Source: Callipepla californica brunnescens (Eukaryota > Chordata > Aves > Galliformes > Odontophoridae). Taken from it: 64,000 nt of DNA. The notes below the pieces were generated by a model. That model worked only from the letters and a program-made list of their open reading frames with translations. It had not been told where the DNA came from and ran no database searches. How positions within the stretch are numbered: position 1 is the stretch's first letter; each line of letters starts with the position of its first letter. Below are positions 34,801 through 50,135 of this stretch, one piece after another. Location of the stretch: NCBI GenBank assembly GCA_023055505.1, contig JALIRH010000026.1, forward strand, positions 10,865,591-10,929,590. Reading direction: 5' to 3'. The translations under genes and the position numbers were made by a program.

Positions 34801-37800
34801 GCGTGATGCCGCGGTACTCAGCAGGGACTCGGGGATCATCACTGCCTACAATCCATCCCATTTTTTGTTGGCCTTCATGTTTTTGAAAATGCTTATCATC
34901 CTCATCAACTGACTGAAATAAGTACCACGCTAGCTAAGACAACACTGACAAAAATGTTTCTATTTCACTCGCTGTTTATTCTCATCTTTACACCAACTTA
35001 GGAGCTTACTCTACCTCGCACTTGATTCTGCAGAACACTGTACGGAAGAAGTTTTGTTTCCTATTTCTCCTCCAAATTAGATTCTTCCCCTCCAGCTGGA
35101 AGTAAAAAAGATTTAGAGAGATGCAATGCTCAAGAGTTTCTTTAAAATGTGCTGTAAAATATCCATGGCCTTAGAAACTGCCTAATGCCATCCCCTAAAG
35201 CATACCATCGGCTTTTTCTTCTTTCAGATTATTCTCTGTCTTCCTGAACATTCATACATAGATGAGAATACAATAACAGAAAAAGAAGCTTTCTCTTGGA
35301 GAGATTGATAATGCCTTCGATGGTCAAGAGCCCCAGTTTTTGTGTTCATAGACTTTCACAGAACAGGACTATAATCAAGACTAAGAGTAAGGGGCAGGAT
35401 ACTGCCCAGTTCTTCATGGGCTCATAGAGAACTCTTCTTCAAACAAATACATCTTTAATGTAAATACTAAGAACTTTCAGATTTTTGTTTATATAAGTGA
35501 TCCAGTAGCAGAGACGCCCAGATGTTGTATGCTTTAGAACTGTAAACAACTCGGCCTTAAAGGCCAAAGAAAATCTGAACAAACAAACAATAACCTAGCA
35601 ACATAAAAGCAGAGTGACATCCAGGCTTTTATATTAATTTATTAAAAGCCGTTATATCTGCAGCTTGCAGGACAAAGCAGTGTTCCTTTCTGGTACTTTT
35701 AGAGGATTGTAAGGTGCATTGATCTACCATTTCCGATGTCTCATCAAAATTATTTCAAGCTGAGAGCATACTGTGAACTTTAGAATAAAATTTCAAGGTA
35801 CTACATCATTTGATCTGCAGGAACTCAAAGACTTCCTTTCCCTCATAGGGACTTTTCAATCTGTTTTCCTTCTATTTTCAAATAATGCTTATTTATCTTA
35901 TCGATTAAAACAATAAAAAAACCCACCAGCCTTGTCTGAAACTTGTACTTCCTTGCTGCTAAGTGGACTACCCAAAGAAGTGACAGACATAAGACTCATC
36001 ATCCTCTGATTCAGGCTGTGAAAGCAACTCTCCAATTGTACTCAAGTTTTTCAGCCAAAAGAAGAAAACCAAAACTAACACACACAGATCCCTACCCATG
36101 CCTCCACAACTCACCAGGCGTTAATTCCCTGAAGCTTCCATATTGTCCGTACATGCATGTAAAATACCCTGTTATTTTCGTGTAACCTGCAGTGCCCCTC
36201 TTTGAAGAGATAGGAGGTACCCCTGATGAGTGGGATTTAGGTTTCTTCAGTATTGGACAGCAGTGCTCAGACGTGGCTCACTTCCAGACTTCCAGGGTTT
36301 GGAAGAAGAAAAATAGAAGTTTAAAACCCACTCTAACCTACCACATGTTCATGGGGGCAGGAGAGGAGCCGGGGCAGAAGTAAAGGACAAAGATTTGCAC
36401 AAAGTCAGCCAAATTACCTCTAGGGATAAGCAAAATTCCTACAATGGATACACCCAGGTTTTAGGAAAAAGGTTTTTTTTTGTTTTGTTTTGGAGACAGT
36501 TCAATATTTTCTAAACCCAGGCATCTACCTTCACTAAGGAGCAGAGGTTTTCACCCAGCAATATTACAAAAGAAACAGTAATTGCTGAAGTGAACTATGT
36601 ATGTCAGCAAAAAAACTCAAGAGTGAAAAAGACACAAGAAAAGCAAGGCATTCTTAATGGTTTTTCCTAAGCTTCTATTTACTCCTGCACATTTAACTCC
36701 TTTAGTTTTCTCCACCTTCATCTGACTATCATTTAAAAGAAAATAAGTGTTTGGAAGCACAAGAAAGCAGATCTAGATTTGGCCTTTCATGACAGAACTT
36801 AGTAACAAGCAGTTTTATTTCGGTTCTTAGTCACGTGATTTTCACATTAAGGTCATTATTGTTATTTTGCATAAAGCTAACACAACTGCTGTGTCTCACT
36901 CAATATTTGGAAATTCTAAAACATTCAAAATCCTTATGTTCTAGAATTTACCAAGGTCCAATGAACCACTTCCAACAGCTTTTCCAAACAGGCAGTTCCA
37001 AATACGATCATTCACACTGAACAAGACTGTGTTAAGACCCATCTATTCTAACATTAAAGATACACACAGTCACACACGAGATGGACAGAGCTTCTACGCA
37101 GTGATATTTTTAAACTTCATTCACTTACTAGGTTTGGCTCAAGCATTTGATACAGCTGTAAGCTGTTACTGTATTTGGCAGTTGCAGTAAAAGGTCTGGA
37201 AATAAAGTAATGCAGAAATAAGTTGTGCAGCTGGCGATAGCGTATGAGAAAGCTATTAGCAGAAACAACATTTAGAAGGTTTGTATTTTCTTCAGACAAA
37301 GTTTTCAGGACTACTTTTTGATACCGTAAAAAGCAGCTGGGTGCCCTCTGCTACTTTGAAAGCAGTAAATAAGAATTTTAAGATTTCTAAGAATTGCGAC
37401 CTGAAACACAAAGTATCACTTCCTCTGTCCTGTATGTTTACCTCACACCACACAGAAAAATAACTTGAAGGATATCTGAGGTGTGAAAACCAGAACTGAG
37501 TTTAACAGATCTGCCCACTATGTACCTGTCTCCCCTGCAGCAAAAGTATTTCCAGAGCCATGTTCGTACTTCACATGTATAATGTGTGTGCTTCCACTGC
37601 ACAAACGTACACAAAAAATGAACTGTGGTTTGACAATCAAAGTTAGAAGTTTATCTACCTTCTCCAGTAGGCTGCCAGCACTTCTCACTGATACGATGCT
37701 TAAGAAGCATGAGAAAAATAAAGCTGGATTACAGAAGTATTGCTCACTTCAATGCTCTCAGAACAGATTATCAAATTGTCATTTGCAATAACATTCAATT

Positions 37801-40800
37801 TTGTTAAAAAGCGTTAACTACCTATACTGTATAAATCTATTTTCAGTAGTAGAAATGGAGCAGGGGGGTCCCTACCTCTCAGGAGGGAACAGTTTTTGAC
37901 CAGTCTGTTCGCAGTTCTATCATTTCAGAACACTAAATGTGCTACAGAAGTTAGCTTGAATTTCTTCATTTCAGTAAACTGAGACTGAATCCCTAAAAGC
38001 TTCAGAAATCACTGGTTATTCATTTGTATAATCTTTATACCTCTTAACAGTAGGAAGGATAGTACATATCAGGAAAATCAAAACTAGTATCTATAGTGTT
38101 TCACTTCAGTGTCAGCTTCAAAAACACTACCTCTCCATAAGAATTAAAATATACAGAAGTTATACATGTCTAGAAGTGAATAAATTTACCCTTAGAATTG
38201 CTCAAGCAGGACCCCAGTGGCCACCTGAACAACAACAACAAAAAGTTATCTCAGAGCTCCTTCTGCTTGCCTTCATCAGTTCATGCCATATTCAAAATCT
38301 TCAGCAGCTGGGAATCAGACTTGTATATATATTGTTTGCTGGCTGAGCCTTCCTGGGCTATTTTTGTTTTGCTATAGCTGCCAGACACCAATCAGAAATC
38401 ACTGCCCAAAGGAAAGACTCTTTTCAAAACAACAGGATAAAAGATTTGTTAGCTGCTTAGCAGCACATCTGACATCCCACACCCTCTATAGATCACGGGA
38501 AAGCTGCAGATTACCACCACCAAGAGCAGGGAGAGGCACAGGAGGCAGCAATGCTTCACTGTTCTCTAAAGTCCTCCACCCAGTTACAGGGGGCAAAGGT
38601 TGTGCCTCACAATGAAAGTCAGTCAGGGACGTTAGTCACCGCCACCAGCACACAGAGGTGAGGAACAGCACTGACTCATGTGTGCTTCAGTGACTCCAGT
38701 ACAGCTTATTGGCCAGCAGGCAGTTCAAAAGGATGTCACACATTTCTGGTAAATTTATTGGTGACACATCCTAGAAGTATTTAGGCAATTATTAATCATA
38801 ACACCTGCTAAGTTTTTCCCCTGGTGCTACTCCCAAATAGAAGCATAGCAACAACTGTTAAGTAAGAGGATTTATATCCAGAAACAAGTCGGATATCAGC
38901 TCTGAATGATGTTACCCAGAAAGAAAGCCAAGCAGAGGCTCGTGTCCTCCGGTGGTGGGCGAGCACGCAGCTTCTTCCGTTTGTACCTTTTACACGGTGG
39001 TTCATACAAGCTCAGCCCATTGCTCCAGGACCTTCCAGGCTGCACACGTTCAGTTTTTTTTATTCTGGGATCTTCCAGAACATGGGAATGGAGAGCTACT
39101 CCTGTGCACTCCCCTCACTGTAAGTTAGCCCCAGAAAGGTGCTAATTGGACTTCTCCAGGAAACACCACCACCCCTCAGGCACACACTGATGCCCCTGCA
39201 TGCAATCACATCCCCTTATCTCTTCGAGTGTTTGAGATGTTAGCTCAGTCTCTTGCACAAGGCACGTTTAGAACTGATTATCACTGTACCACGGCTTTCA
39301 CATTACAAAAACACCACATTAGTTTCATGCCCTACATCAAAAAGCCACAGATCTCTGCACTGGAGCAGCACTCGTGTTAAAAGGCTCAAGCAATGAAAAA
39401 CATTCCTCATCCAAATACTATCTCTCTCCTTTTGTTTTCTTTCCCTACCTGAAGCTATCTCATGCATTCACCCTGACTGATGTTTAATCCCACACCAACG
39501 ATACTCTACCAGGCCACACGCTGTCAAACAGATCAGGAAGGAGTCACCGAACACTCCAAACACCTCCTCCCCTCCCAAAACTTAAATAGCTTTCAGCTGG
39601 ATCAGCTCTGACCCAGCTGCCCAGACAACTTCAAGAGCATTAGCTGAGATGATGACGTATGCCATATAACCCGTCACTGACTGTAAACACACAGATTGGC
39701 TGAAACTGTTGATGAAACATGACCTGCTCCCCATTTCGGTCTTCCCCTCCAATTTCTCATCTCACCACCACAACCTCACCTGCCATCGACAGCATGACAC
39801 TCCTGCACTGCAACCAACGCCCCGGTAGCACTGAGATGGAAATACTCACAGCTTTTTTTCCAAGCTGTTTGCTCACAGGCTGAGGCACCCCAGCAGACAT
39901 CCAGTTGACACATCAGATAGTGGTTTCCCCACCATCACATGTTCTGATTTCTCGTTCACAGCTTTTCTTGCCATGATCTTTCATAAATAAAACCAGTATG
40001 TTTAATTTAATACATCTCTTAAGGCTACTGAATCACGAACACCATGATCAATACACAGATATTTGTGGAGATTAGCACACCAGCACAGAATCTTGGCAGT
40101 TTTCTCCCAGTTTGTCATAGCTGCAATTATATCAAGTTTCCCAGATGTAACTGCTTCCCCCCCACACCCCCCAGCAAAATGCTACTCATCAAATTTAAAC
40201 ACTACACAGTTTAAACAAAGTCATAGTGATCTAAATTTCCAATGCAATCCCATGGTCTTCCTCAAACTTGTTTCAACTGTTCCATTAGCTCAAGAACTTC
40301 TATTAATAGAAGAAAATACTTTCCACATTATGCTGACAAGAAAAAAATATTTCCTTTTAGTATTGAGTTAGTCATGGAAGACAACACTTAAGTACTATGC
40401 ACTTCAACATTTCCTTCTTCATTTTAGTTTTTTTTCCCCAGATTTGTGAACAGAACATGCGTTTCCTTAGAACTGTCTGTTCCTCTGGCTGTCACGGCAT
40501 CTCCCCACAACAGTGGATAACGCTGTTAAATAATATTTCTAGTGGATGGTAACAGTGGGGCCGCAGGAGGAAGTAATGCAACCACCACTGAAATTCTTTC
40601 AGAAACACCTTTACCAGACAGTTTGCTATCCTCACTTAAGGCACCTTCCTAACAGTGGGAGGAGGAGGTGCTGAATGAGGAGGCTGAGAATACTACTACC
40701 ATGTTTTTATTGCCTCTCACAGAGCTATTATTTGCCTAAGTAATGAGACACCTACAGAATAATACAAGCCTCTCTCCATTATTCCCTGCTAAACTGCAGT

Positions 40801-43800
40801 CTTTGATAAGAGCCATTTTCTATCCCCTTCCATTTAACAAGCCAGCACTGAACATCACTGCAGTAACAAAATCTGTGTCTAGCTACTCATGAGGCTTGTA
40901 TTCCATACTCGGGTTTATCATGTAATAGCTTGAGAAGCTTACTGCTTAAAGCATTTAGAAACGCTTTAAGACAAGTTAGCGATGCTCACGCTTGAATTCC
41001 CATTTAACTAAATCTGCAAGAAAACAGCCAAGTACCAGTCTTCATCATTACCCCTGGGAAAGCCATCACTGAATTCTCTTATTAGGTCACTGGACAATAC
41101 CTTTGTAACATCTATATTGTTCATGGACAGAGACCACGACCAAAAAGTTAAAAACTGTACTACTAATAACTTAATCATCAGGTCATATTGATCTTACCCA
41201 ACCAGTAGGTAAAGTGTGGGGTAACAGTAGCCAAGTCACATCTACACAGAATCTCCTTTAAATAAACAAATAATCAATCTTGCACACCAGGTAGCTACTT
41301 CTACTTAGTTAGCAACCTGTTAAACCCAAAAGAATCTCTTCACTATCACTGAACCTCTTACCCAGGAAAGCAAACTAAACAGACATGGATGTGAGATGTA
41401 AATATAATGGCCAAAGTGCCTGCTAAGTGGCACCTGCATTGGTTATACTGCATACATAACTGTATATTGTTAATTTGCCTTTTTTTGTTTGTTTAAAGAC
41501 TTGGCTAGTCTTCTAAGTCAAAATATTATTTCTATAGTAGAAAACAACCTGGAACTCAAATATTTTGAAGTGCAATCACAAATTTTCATATGAAGTTGTA
41601 GAGCTCTAGAACTTCTGTCTAAATATTAAGCTAATGTTTAAAAAAAAAAAAACATTTTAAAGCATTCTACTCCATGCCATGACAAACGTATCTAGATGTT
41701 CACTGATGAAAAGTGGAAAGACAGTGACAATGTGACAATCATTAGTTACGTAAACCCCACATTGCAGCAGACAGGACTGCAGCTGACAAAACTCCTGCAT
41801 GAGACTTATTCCAATTATGGCAAAAAATCCCCATTCATCAGCAAGGACAGCACAAGTACTGGCTTGGGACTGACCTTATAACCTTAGGACAAACCAACAT
41901 AATAAAAGAGAATTACTGTCCAGAGAAGAATCTGAAGGCTAGAGACTGCAAAGGCTTATATTTCAGGATTTCTTGTCAACATAGCGCTAGACCAATCTAG
42001 AACCCTTGTATTGGTCTGTGCTTTACAGGGTAGGAGCCTTAACTAGGGCATGTAGAACCGAACCTCCACTGAAATCAGTAGCTCCAGCAAGAGCAACTGA
42101 TCATTTTTCAGCTAGAGCCATCACACATGCCTCTGCTCTTCAGTGTTCTCCTTATGGAGGAGAACAGCCTGCCCTAAGTCATACCAGCGCACCCAAGTAT
42201 CAAGGATGCATTCACACCTATTCTAAAGAGGTAGCAAAGGGCACAGAGGGAGCTTCTTACAGACTTGATCTAAAACATGGGCCAAGCCAACTTTTAACTG
42301 ACAATCACTATCCAAAGCTGTTGCTAGATTTTCAATTTCATCTTTAGTGTTCCAGTTACAATAGCTGTAACACAACCCGGCAAGGATAATATCAGATATG
42401 TGAATACCAACCGTGGCGCATGATGGACTAAATATCTCCACACCAGCAATTACAGTGTTGCAAAGGAAACAAAAGCTCTTTAACACAAATTAGGAAGAGA
42501 CCCACACACGTGAAACTAGCACCCTAATATCTCCGAGCTAACACATTAACAACAGCTGGGGCAGCCAAAGAAGACAGCCTAAAGCATCCTACACTAATCG
42601 CAGCCCATGTGATCTCTTAAAATTGCTCTATCAAGACAAGATAGAAGCATGGGACTCTTCAGGACTTGTCATACAAGCTGTCATCCACAAGGACACATTT
42701 TATTTAAATGGCAGCAGAATTCATGCTGTGATACTAACAAATTCCACCCTACATTACATTACACTGCTCCCTCAAAGCAGCAGTAATAACTAAAGGAAGC
42801 CTGAGCCATGCAATTTGAACTCGTGCCGTAGGTCAAGATTAATTTTGAACTGCATGAAATGCATTTCTCTCTATTTCTGTAAAAGCAGTTGATCACAAAG
42901 TACTCACGTATAAGACTGTGGGATTTGCTTTTTTTTTTTTTTTTTTTTTTAATTAATGGAAGTAAGTTTATTCAAAGGCCCAGAGCCAATCTGTTTTTTC
43001 TTCTTCCTGGTGCTTGGACTTTTAAGAAGTCAGAACACTTCTTCTGCTGGACGTTTTTAAAAATAACTCAAAGCTCTTTTAATAGCGTGCACGCATTAAA
43101 GAAGTTTAAAGAAGCCATCTGAAAAACATCTTCATGCCACAAAGAACGCAAAATGCCACACTGGCACAATACACAGAGTTAGACTTCTGTAGTTTAAGTC
43201 TTCCAGAAACCAGCACCTATCAACTACAGCAGCTTGACTATCCCTTCTTAAAACTTCCCAGATGACATCCCATCTTCCAGCATCCCATTCAAGACAAAGA
43301 ACACCCAAGACACAGTCAGTGTCAGCATTCAAGCAAACACTGGGAAACTAGTCAGGCCTGAAAACTGCATCCAGCCTCTGAGAAAAACTGATTTCCTTTC
43401 CTTTGGGATAATTCACATTGTGAGTTGCCCTGATTTTTAAGAGTAGATTTAGATCTGCTGGCCGTGAGCAGAGAAGTGTCTTATCTTTCAAGTAAAAGAC
43501 ATCTTTGAAAACAAAAAAATGTTAATGATTAATCAAGATGTAGTTATTTGAGCAAATTATGTAAACCCCAGTTACATTATTTCTCCTGCAAATGTCCTAA
43601 TAATTATAAATAAAGGCTGCCATAACTGATAACTTTCATTGCATGTTACAAAGCCCCATTTTGAATACACTGCATTATTTTAAACATGCTATAGGAAGGC
43701 TTGCAGTGCTAAACACTGATTACACTACAGGAGAGTACAGAGAGAGAATAAGAAATGCACATGCCTGCTTTAAAAAGTTGTGGCTAAGGGAAAAAAACTG

Positions 43801-46800
43801 TCCTAGAGTTTGCCCTTAATGCAACAAGACAGAGCTGAGCACCTTCCTCTCTCCACTACAGGCATTCACACCCCCTCGGTCCCCCAGAAACTCCTGTCAG
43901 TGTCCCAGTTTAACTTCATTTGACTAGTCAGTGCTGTATGACTAAAAAGAATTAGAGAGTTTAATCCAAAATCAAAGAGAGTTTATAATGAACTCCATCT
44001 TCAACAAGGCCCGATAAAAATAAATAAATAAAAACCAGAAGAGTTGTAGAAGCATTTGTTCTGCTGAGTGAAAATGAGTCAGCTACTTACCTTGCTCTGA
44101 CTGCCCAGGGACTAGAATGCAGATTACTGAAAAGCAAAAAGCTTTGATATGTTCAATAGCTGTTTTTGTTTTTTTTTTTAATCAGCAGCTCTATCTACCA
44201 ATGAAAATTACACTTCTCATTCTAGCAGTGTTTACTTAAGACTATCCATAGAGAGGAAAACTTCTGTAAGCTAACTAGTTTAGCTCTGGAATTTGACGTG
44301 CATTGCTGGTTAGCCAAGATGCATCTCATTCATTTTCCTAACTTTTAGGAAGTCAGTGCAAGTTACCTAGATTTTTACCATAGATGTTGATGTTATTTTG
44401 TTTTACTATACACTGACCAGTTCTACACCAAAGAAATATACCTAGTCATCATTATGATGTCTACTTGCACGTATACGGATAGATCAGTCACATTTTAGGA
44501 ATAGATGAAGCTAGCAACCACAGTTACTGCTGAAAAAGCTGTCCTCAGCCGAGGGTTCTTTCCATTCAGCGACACAGCATGAGTAGCATTCAGTTATTCA
44601 GTAAACACTGCTTCGATGATGAATTTTACAAGAAATGTCTGCAAGCTCAGGATACAGCCACCGTAGGGTACAGAAGCATACATCAGTAAGCTGTCTTCCT
44701 ATCAATGTCTAGATTTGCTGTTATAGCACGTTAGAAGAACCAATGTTGTTCATGCTCCTTGCTTTATAGCCAAATGGGGTGGCACAGCCCTTCCTCTCAA
44801 GACCAAAGTTCATCAGGAAAGTTGACATTTCTGGATAAACAGAAACACTGAAGAGCTGCTTGCATAACTGCTTTTAATAGTAAAAACAGGATTCAAACTA
44901 TTTCAGAGAGCATTCCTTCACGAAAGACAGAAAGAAACAGCTTTACTTTGGAGGACCAGCTTCAATTGTTGGCATATTTTCCCCACTGTGCAAAGTCGTT
45001 TGTTTGTTTTTCCAAAACCTTCCCAACTACTTCTAGCTGCGTGCGAAGTATATACACATACGGAATGAAACAACCTAATTCCGTGAAAATACAGCAGACT
45101 GAACATCTGTACTTCTTCGGTAACCGTAGATGAGATATAGATAACATGTAAACTTCACAGCTACAATATGTGGCACTCTGAGATATGAATAGCTTCATAC
45201 ACACCTGAAGTACATAAGTTAGTGGAAGTACAAACTACACCAAAGGACATCTACAGCTGTTAATTTCTCCCAACACTGAACTAAAGAAAAAAAAAAGGAA
45301 GCTTCTAAAATTCTCAGCGTAAAGGTTTATTTTTACTATTGGAATTACAATACGCGAATTTAAACCAGAATAACTGGCAGAGGATCAGATGACAGAATCC
45401 TGCAGTACTACATTAAGCATGTTCTCAGCTGTGCAAAGACAGTAACGCAGCATTCCAGTTTTTTAAATGTCCTTTTGAGGCAGCGGCAGCGATGGGAACA
45501 GTTTGCTTCAATACAGCCTGTGTTCGGCCTCAAACTGAGACATGGGCAGTGGCATTTGGCACCCTTATAAAGCATCCACAAACAGCAAGTGCTGTTTCCC
45601 ATTTACAAGGTTGATGTGGGGGAAGGACAAGAATAAGATGAGCAGTCATTGCCATAGAGATTCATTAGTTATCCAGCAGATGCACAGCGTATCACGGCCT
45701 CCACATGGAAGGCAATCAGCAAATAAGGCAGGTCCACTATTTCTCTTAGTTACTAAGTTTTGTTCCTTAAAACAAGGAGAATCTGAACTCCACTGAGCTC
45801 CACTAGCCAACCACCCAGCACGTGAGCATACGCAAGCAGGAACCTGGGTGTGTGCACAAGTAAATATTTTGCCGCTGTTATGTACATTTCACGTAACTAA
45901 CTGTGAGAAGTTAGTCAACTCTCATCACACAACAGTTCAAGATCTAGCAACCTAGCTTATTTGAACCAGAAAAACAGTAAAAGCAGATGAGTTCGTAATT
46001 AAAGACTTCTATAGATGCAGGTGCTCTATTAAAGAAATATCAGGGATGAAACATGCCAAGACACTTGTAATAGCACTTCAATAAGGGAAAAACATTATCT
46101 TTTGCCAAAGGCTTTGAGCTAAATCTTGAAAGTTCTGGGTTCTAGACAGATCTCTGACAAAGCCTAATTGAAGTCTGGAGAGTCTGGTGCTCAGTTAAAG
46201 CTACAAAAGACACCAAATTCATCCCTACACATTTCATTAAGAATACTGGATTTATTACAGCTAAATCAAAACTAATTTTGAATGAATTCATTCTAAGTTC
46301 AGCCACTCTCAGACAAACATCTGTAAACGCTCTGTAGCGGTTCAGTTTGGATCTCTTACACTGATGCAACTTCCCAGACCATCCAATGCTGCACCCAAGA
46401 GGCTCAGCACCTTTTCTCAAGGAGGAACAGGCTTACGACACCAGTCCACTTTGCATCGGTAACCATAGACATGAAAACACTGCACTGCTTAGCACGAAGC
46501 TTGCTGCGTTGCCTGGGATCACAGTTAAGAGAGTCAGTCTAAGGAAATCTCAGTACACAGAAAGAAAAGGAGATAGAAGGCTACAGGAGGGAGCAGCTAG
46601 AAGTTAGCTCTAAAAGCAAGTGCTATTAAAATACTGGTTTGTGAGCCAGCAAAACTCACCCTGTGAAAGCATCACAGGTCCACTGATAGCAGCAAGTGAG
46701 TTTGTGTTCACAAATCTATACAGAATTAGTGGGATGTCCTTGAAACAGGCATTATGGCAAGCCAACCTGAGTGAAAGCAAGAGATCTGCTTTTTGCTCAG

Positions 46801-49476
46801 ATGCCTGCAAGTGAACAGGATGCTCTTCTCTACATTCATACACACAGGGAAGAGTATTTTACCTGGTCAGCCATACAGTAAAAAATGTACTCAATACAAC
46901 TGTAACAGTCATCTAATTCTCACGAACTCAGTCGAGTTCTCCTTTGAGTAGCCATGCTCAAGAATTTCCTCCTTTTAGATTTAGAGCTGGTGTTTTATTA
47001 AGAACCACTGTATTTTCAATGATTAACTCAACAGTTCAGGACCTCTGACAAACTACTTAATTTCCTCATTCATAGAGCATAAAAATATTTGCTTTTAATA
47101 TGCCAGTCTGTGAACCGGAGGACCTGAAACTGACATGAATATTTTGGAAGGCACAAAGCGTGGTAATGCAGGAAGCTTACCTCAGGTACCACAAGCACGG
47201 CCTCAAGGCACAGCAGTTCCCTTTTATTAGAGGTACAGCATATGCTACCTCGAGGGCAATGAGTTTCCTTGAACTTGATGTGGTTTTAGAATGGGGTTTT
47301 GTCCTATCAGAACTCAGTAACTACATGGTAGACTTCCAGAACCACTTTCAGAAGTACTTCACTCTCCGTATTACATGTCCTCACACAACAACTACTCAGA
47401 GGAAAGAGAAGCAGCAAAGCAAACACACTAGCACAGGAGTCACCTGAGTTATTACTGTAAAGTAGTGTTCAATACGCTTCAGGAACGCCTCTTTTGAAGA
47501 GGGGCAGATCACACAATACAGAGCTGTTTTAGATAAGCCTTTCCCATTGGTAGGCCTTAAGGCCTTCAGCATCTGCTAGGACAGCAGTGCCTCGGTGCCT
47601 GACATGCTTGCTGTCCCGCAGCATCCTCTGGGACAGTGGTGCCCATGGTACAAAGCATCCATCCTCCCAGCAGACAGATTTCTGGGGACAGTGGATCTAG
47701 TGTTGCGTGAATCTCCCCAGCATCTGTTGAGACTACTACAATACCATACCCATACTAAATAAAACCTAACAGCATCTGTATTGTCCACCCCCCACAAACA
47801 GTATCAAAGACCATTGTAGGTCAATAGCCCATCAAAATTAGAAAACAAATCCAAACAAAAGATGCGTGCAATCTTGTTACAAATAGCTGCATCTTCAAAA
47901 TTGTTTTCTAGGAGGAAACATTTCTTTTAAAGCCTTCTGAAACATCCCCTCATCCTTGGAAACAGGATACTCATTTTTGAAATCCATCACTTGTTTCTTT
48001 TCTTTTTTTTTTTAAACTAATCCTTCATAATAAAAATCAGTACAATGTCAGTTTTTATACTTCTCTTGGGTATACTAACACAGAGAATGTAAAATACTTG
48101 AAGTGAGATCCGTCATTCAGTTCTCCTAGACACAGGGAGAGGAGTTCTGTGGGTTTTTAAACCGATATAGAAGTAGGAAGCCTTCTATAACACTACGTAC
48201 ATGACTCTATACTTCTGATGTCTGCTGAGAACAGCGAGTTTTAAACTCATATGGAAAGTAGCTCATGAAAACAGGATTGTTAGACCCAGACCACACATTC
48301 GTATCTTACACCACTAATCACAAGGTGCTTCTGTGACCCAGGAAATAGATGCCCATCAACATGCCAGCCATAGCTCATTATTATACAGAGGTACATAAAG
48401 TTACTCTGGATTCAGATTACCAGCCTGAGAGTGAAAGAAAAAAAATAAATCAATTTTTGCCCACCTCAAATTCTCATTCTTCCATTGATTTCTGTTTGAG
48501 TTCACTTCAAGGACAGCCCAACCTCATTAGGGCCCTTTATCTACAACCTACTGTCATCACCTTACAATTTTACTCAACTCAACCGTCCCACTACTCTGAC
48601 TTTCCCCAAATACCTTTCGTGACTGCGCGTGTCAGATATGCTATTCTTGAACAACATTCTTCAGAAGGACTGAGACGAGCGTGTTCTCTGAAATCACATT
48701 TTGATTATATTGATTTTTCAGTAGGAAAAGACATAAGTACTGTGCCAAAGGAAAAAATATATATGTAAAGGAAGCAATCGCATTGATCCCTCCAGTAAAA
48801 CAAGCTCTCAGTTAGCTAGGCTGAAGCTTCATTTAAAGAGCAACTAAAAAAAAACAACACCTAATGAAATAATAAACATAAACAAGCAGCATTAAAAACA
48901 AATAGTAAGTAACTCAGGCTTTAGGCAAAGTAATTAATAAATACACCTTGGAGTAAAGCTTAGCGGCACTCCTGTAAGCCCTGTGCTCTCAGAAAACAGC
49001 ATAAACCGAAACGTTTGTGGTAGCCCAGACGTTCACCTGCGTAATTAACAGCTGTGTGCTCACTGCTCACACAAAGTTTAGCAGCGGGAGGAGAGAGACT
49101 TCCATTGCAAAGGCGTCCTTTAAAAAAGAAAAAGCGAACGAACAGAAACAGATCAAACAGAACAACAGCTCGTCCGCACTGTACTCCAGGATTTGTTCAC
49201 TGTAATCCTGCCCAGGAGACCAATTACTTTCCGCACGGATTTTGCGCCCAGCCGAAGCCAGACGCAACGCCGGTGGAAAAGCACCTCGTCACCCGGTAAA
49301 GTTCAGCCTCACTCGGTCAAGTTGAAGCGGGCAGCCCGCAGCCGCACGCCTTCGCACCGCCACGAACCTACGGCGATCCCCGACCTCGCGGAGCCGGGCT
49401 CGGCCATTCCCGAGCCCGCACCTCTATAGCGCTCCGGGTTCCGCCGGCGAGCCGGGCGCGCTCCCCGCGTACGTAC
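31805..49476 (-). other. SGMS2: SGMS2 intron 1 (large, 5' UTR intron)
   Basis: This is about 17.7 kb between the leader acceptor at 31804 and the nearest candidate first-exon donor at 49477. It is AT-rich and unusually poor in recognisable repeats: only simple tracts are clear (22 T at 42929-42950, a poly(A) run near 41641-41652, and ATAA units near 44018-44032). The longest open frame inside (48349-48768, plus, 139 codons) has no recognised similarity and is within chance expectation for this much sequence. Extra non-coding exons could be present but cannot be called. Confidence 0.6.
42929..42950. repeat. Poly(T) tract (22 T)
   Basis: This is an uninterrupted T run on the plus strand, equal to A22 on the transcribed strand. 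There is no recognised retroposed body next to it. Confidence 0.9.
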
Positions 49477-50135
49477 CTCCGCTCGAAAGCCAGCCGAGCT
49501 GCGAAGGGCCTCTCCGGCACGGCGCACCGCGGGCGGCAGCGCAGCGGCGGCGGATCGGCGGAGCTCCCCGCGCTCCTCCACCTGCGCCGCTCCCGACTCA
49601 CCGGAGCGGCGCCGCGGGCACTTCCCCCTCCGGAGGCGGCCGGACACTCCCACAGCGGGCAGCGGGAAAGTTCGCCGCCCCTCCGCTTTCTCCTCCGCGG
49701 CCGAGGGCGTCAGGGAGGCGGCACTCGGCGGCGCCGCGGTTGGAGGCGGCTCCGAGGCAGCGCGCAGCGGCCGTTGCCGCGGCCGTTACGGCCGGCCTCA
49801 TGCTCGCCGTTCGCCCCCTGACATCACTCGGGCTCCCGCACGCCCGCCCCCGCCCGCCCCATCGCCGAGCGGTGACTCACCGCGCCGCGGGCCGGAAAAA
49901 CCGGCGCGGCCGCCGCCCGGCCCCCGCGATAACGGTGGTGGCGGCGGCACCGCCTCTGCGCGCGCGCGGTCCCCCGCACCGCCGCGCCGGGAGGGACGGG
50001 CGGGGACAGCGGCGGCCGCAGGGAACGCGCTGCCCGCCGCACGCCGGCCGTGCCGGGACTCCGGCTGCCGGCACCCGAACCGCACGAGGCCGAGCGAGGC
50101 GGGAAGCCCAGCGCGGAAAAGAATAACAACCCGCG
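49240..50135 (-). promoter_or_regulatory. SGMS2: SGMS2 main CpG-island promoter with several candidate first-exon donors
   Basis: This is about 0.9 kb of extremely CpG-rich sequence upstream of SGMS2. On the minus strand it holds three strong donor-like sites: GAG/GTACGT (exon ending 49477), CCG/GTGAGT (ending 49602) and GCG/GTGAGT (ending 49881). Each could join to the acceptor at 31804. This suggests alternative first exons from one broad promoter, as is common for this gene in mammals. Which donors are used is not decided by sequence. Confidence 0.75.

Noticed and set aside
48349..48768. 139-codon plus-strand frame in SGMS2 intron 1
   Set aside because: No recognised similarity. A frame of this length is expected about once by chance in a window of this size.
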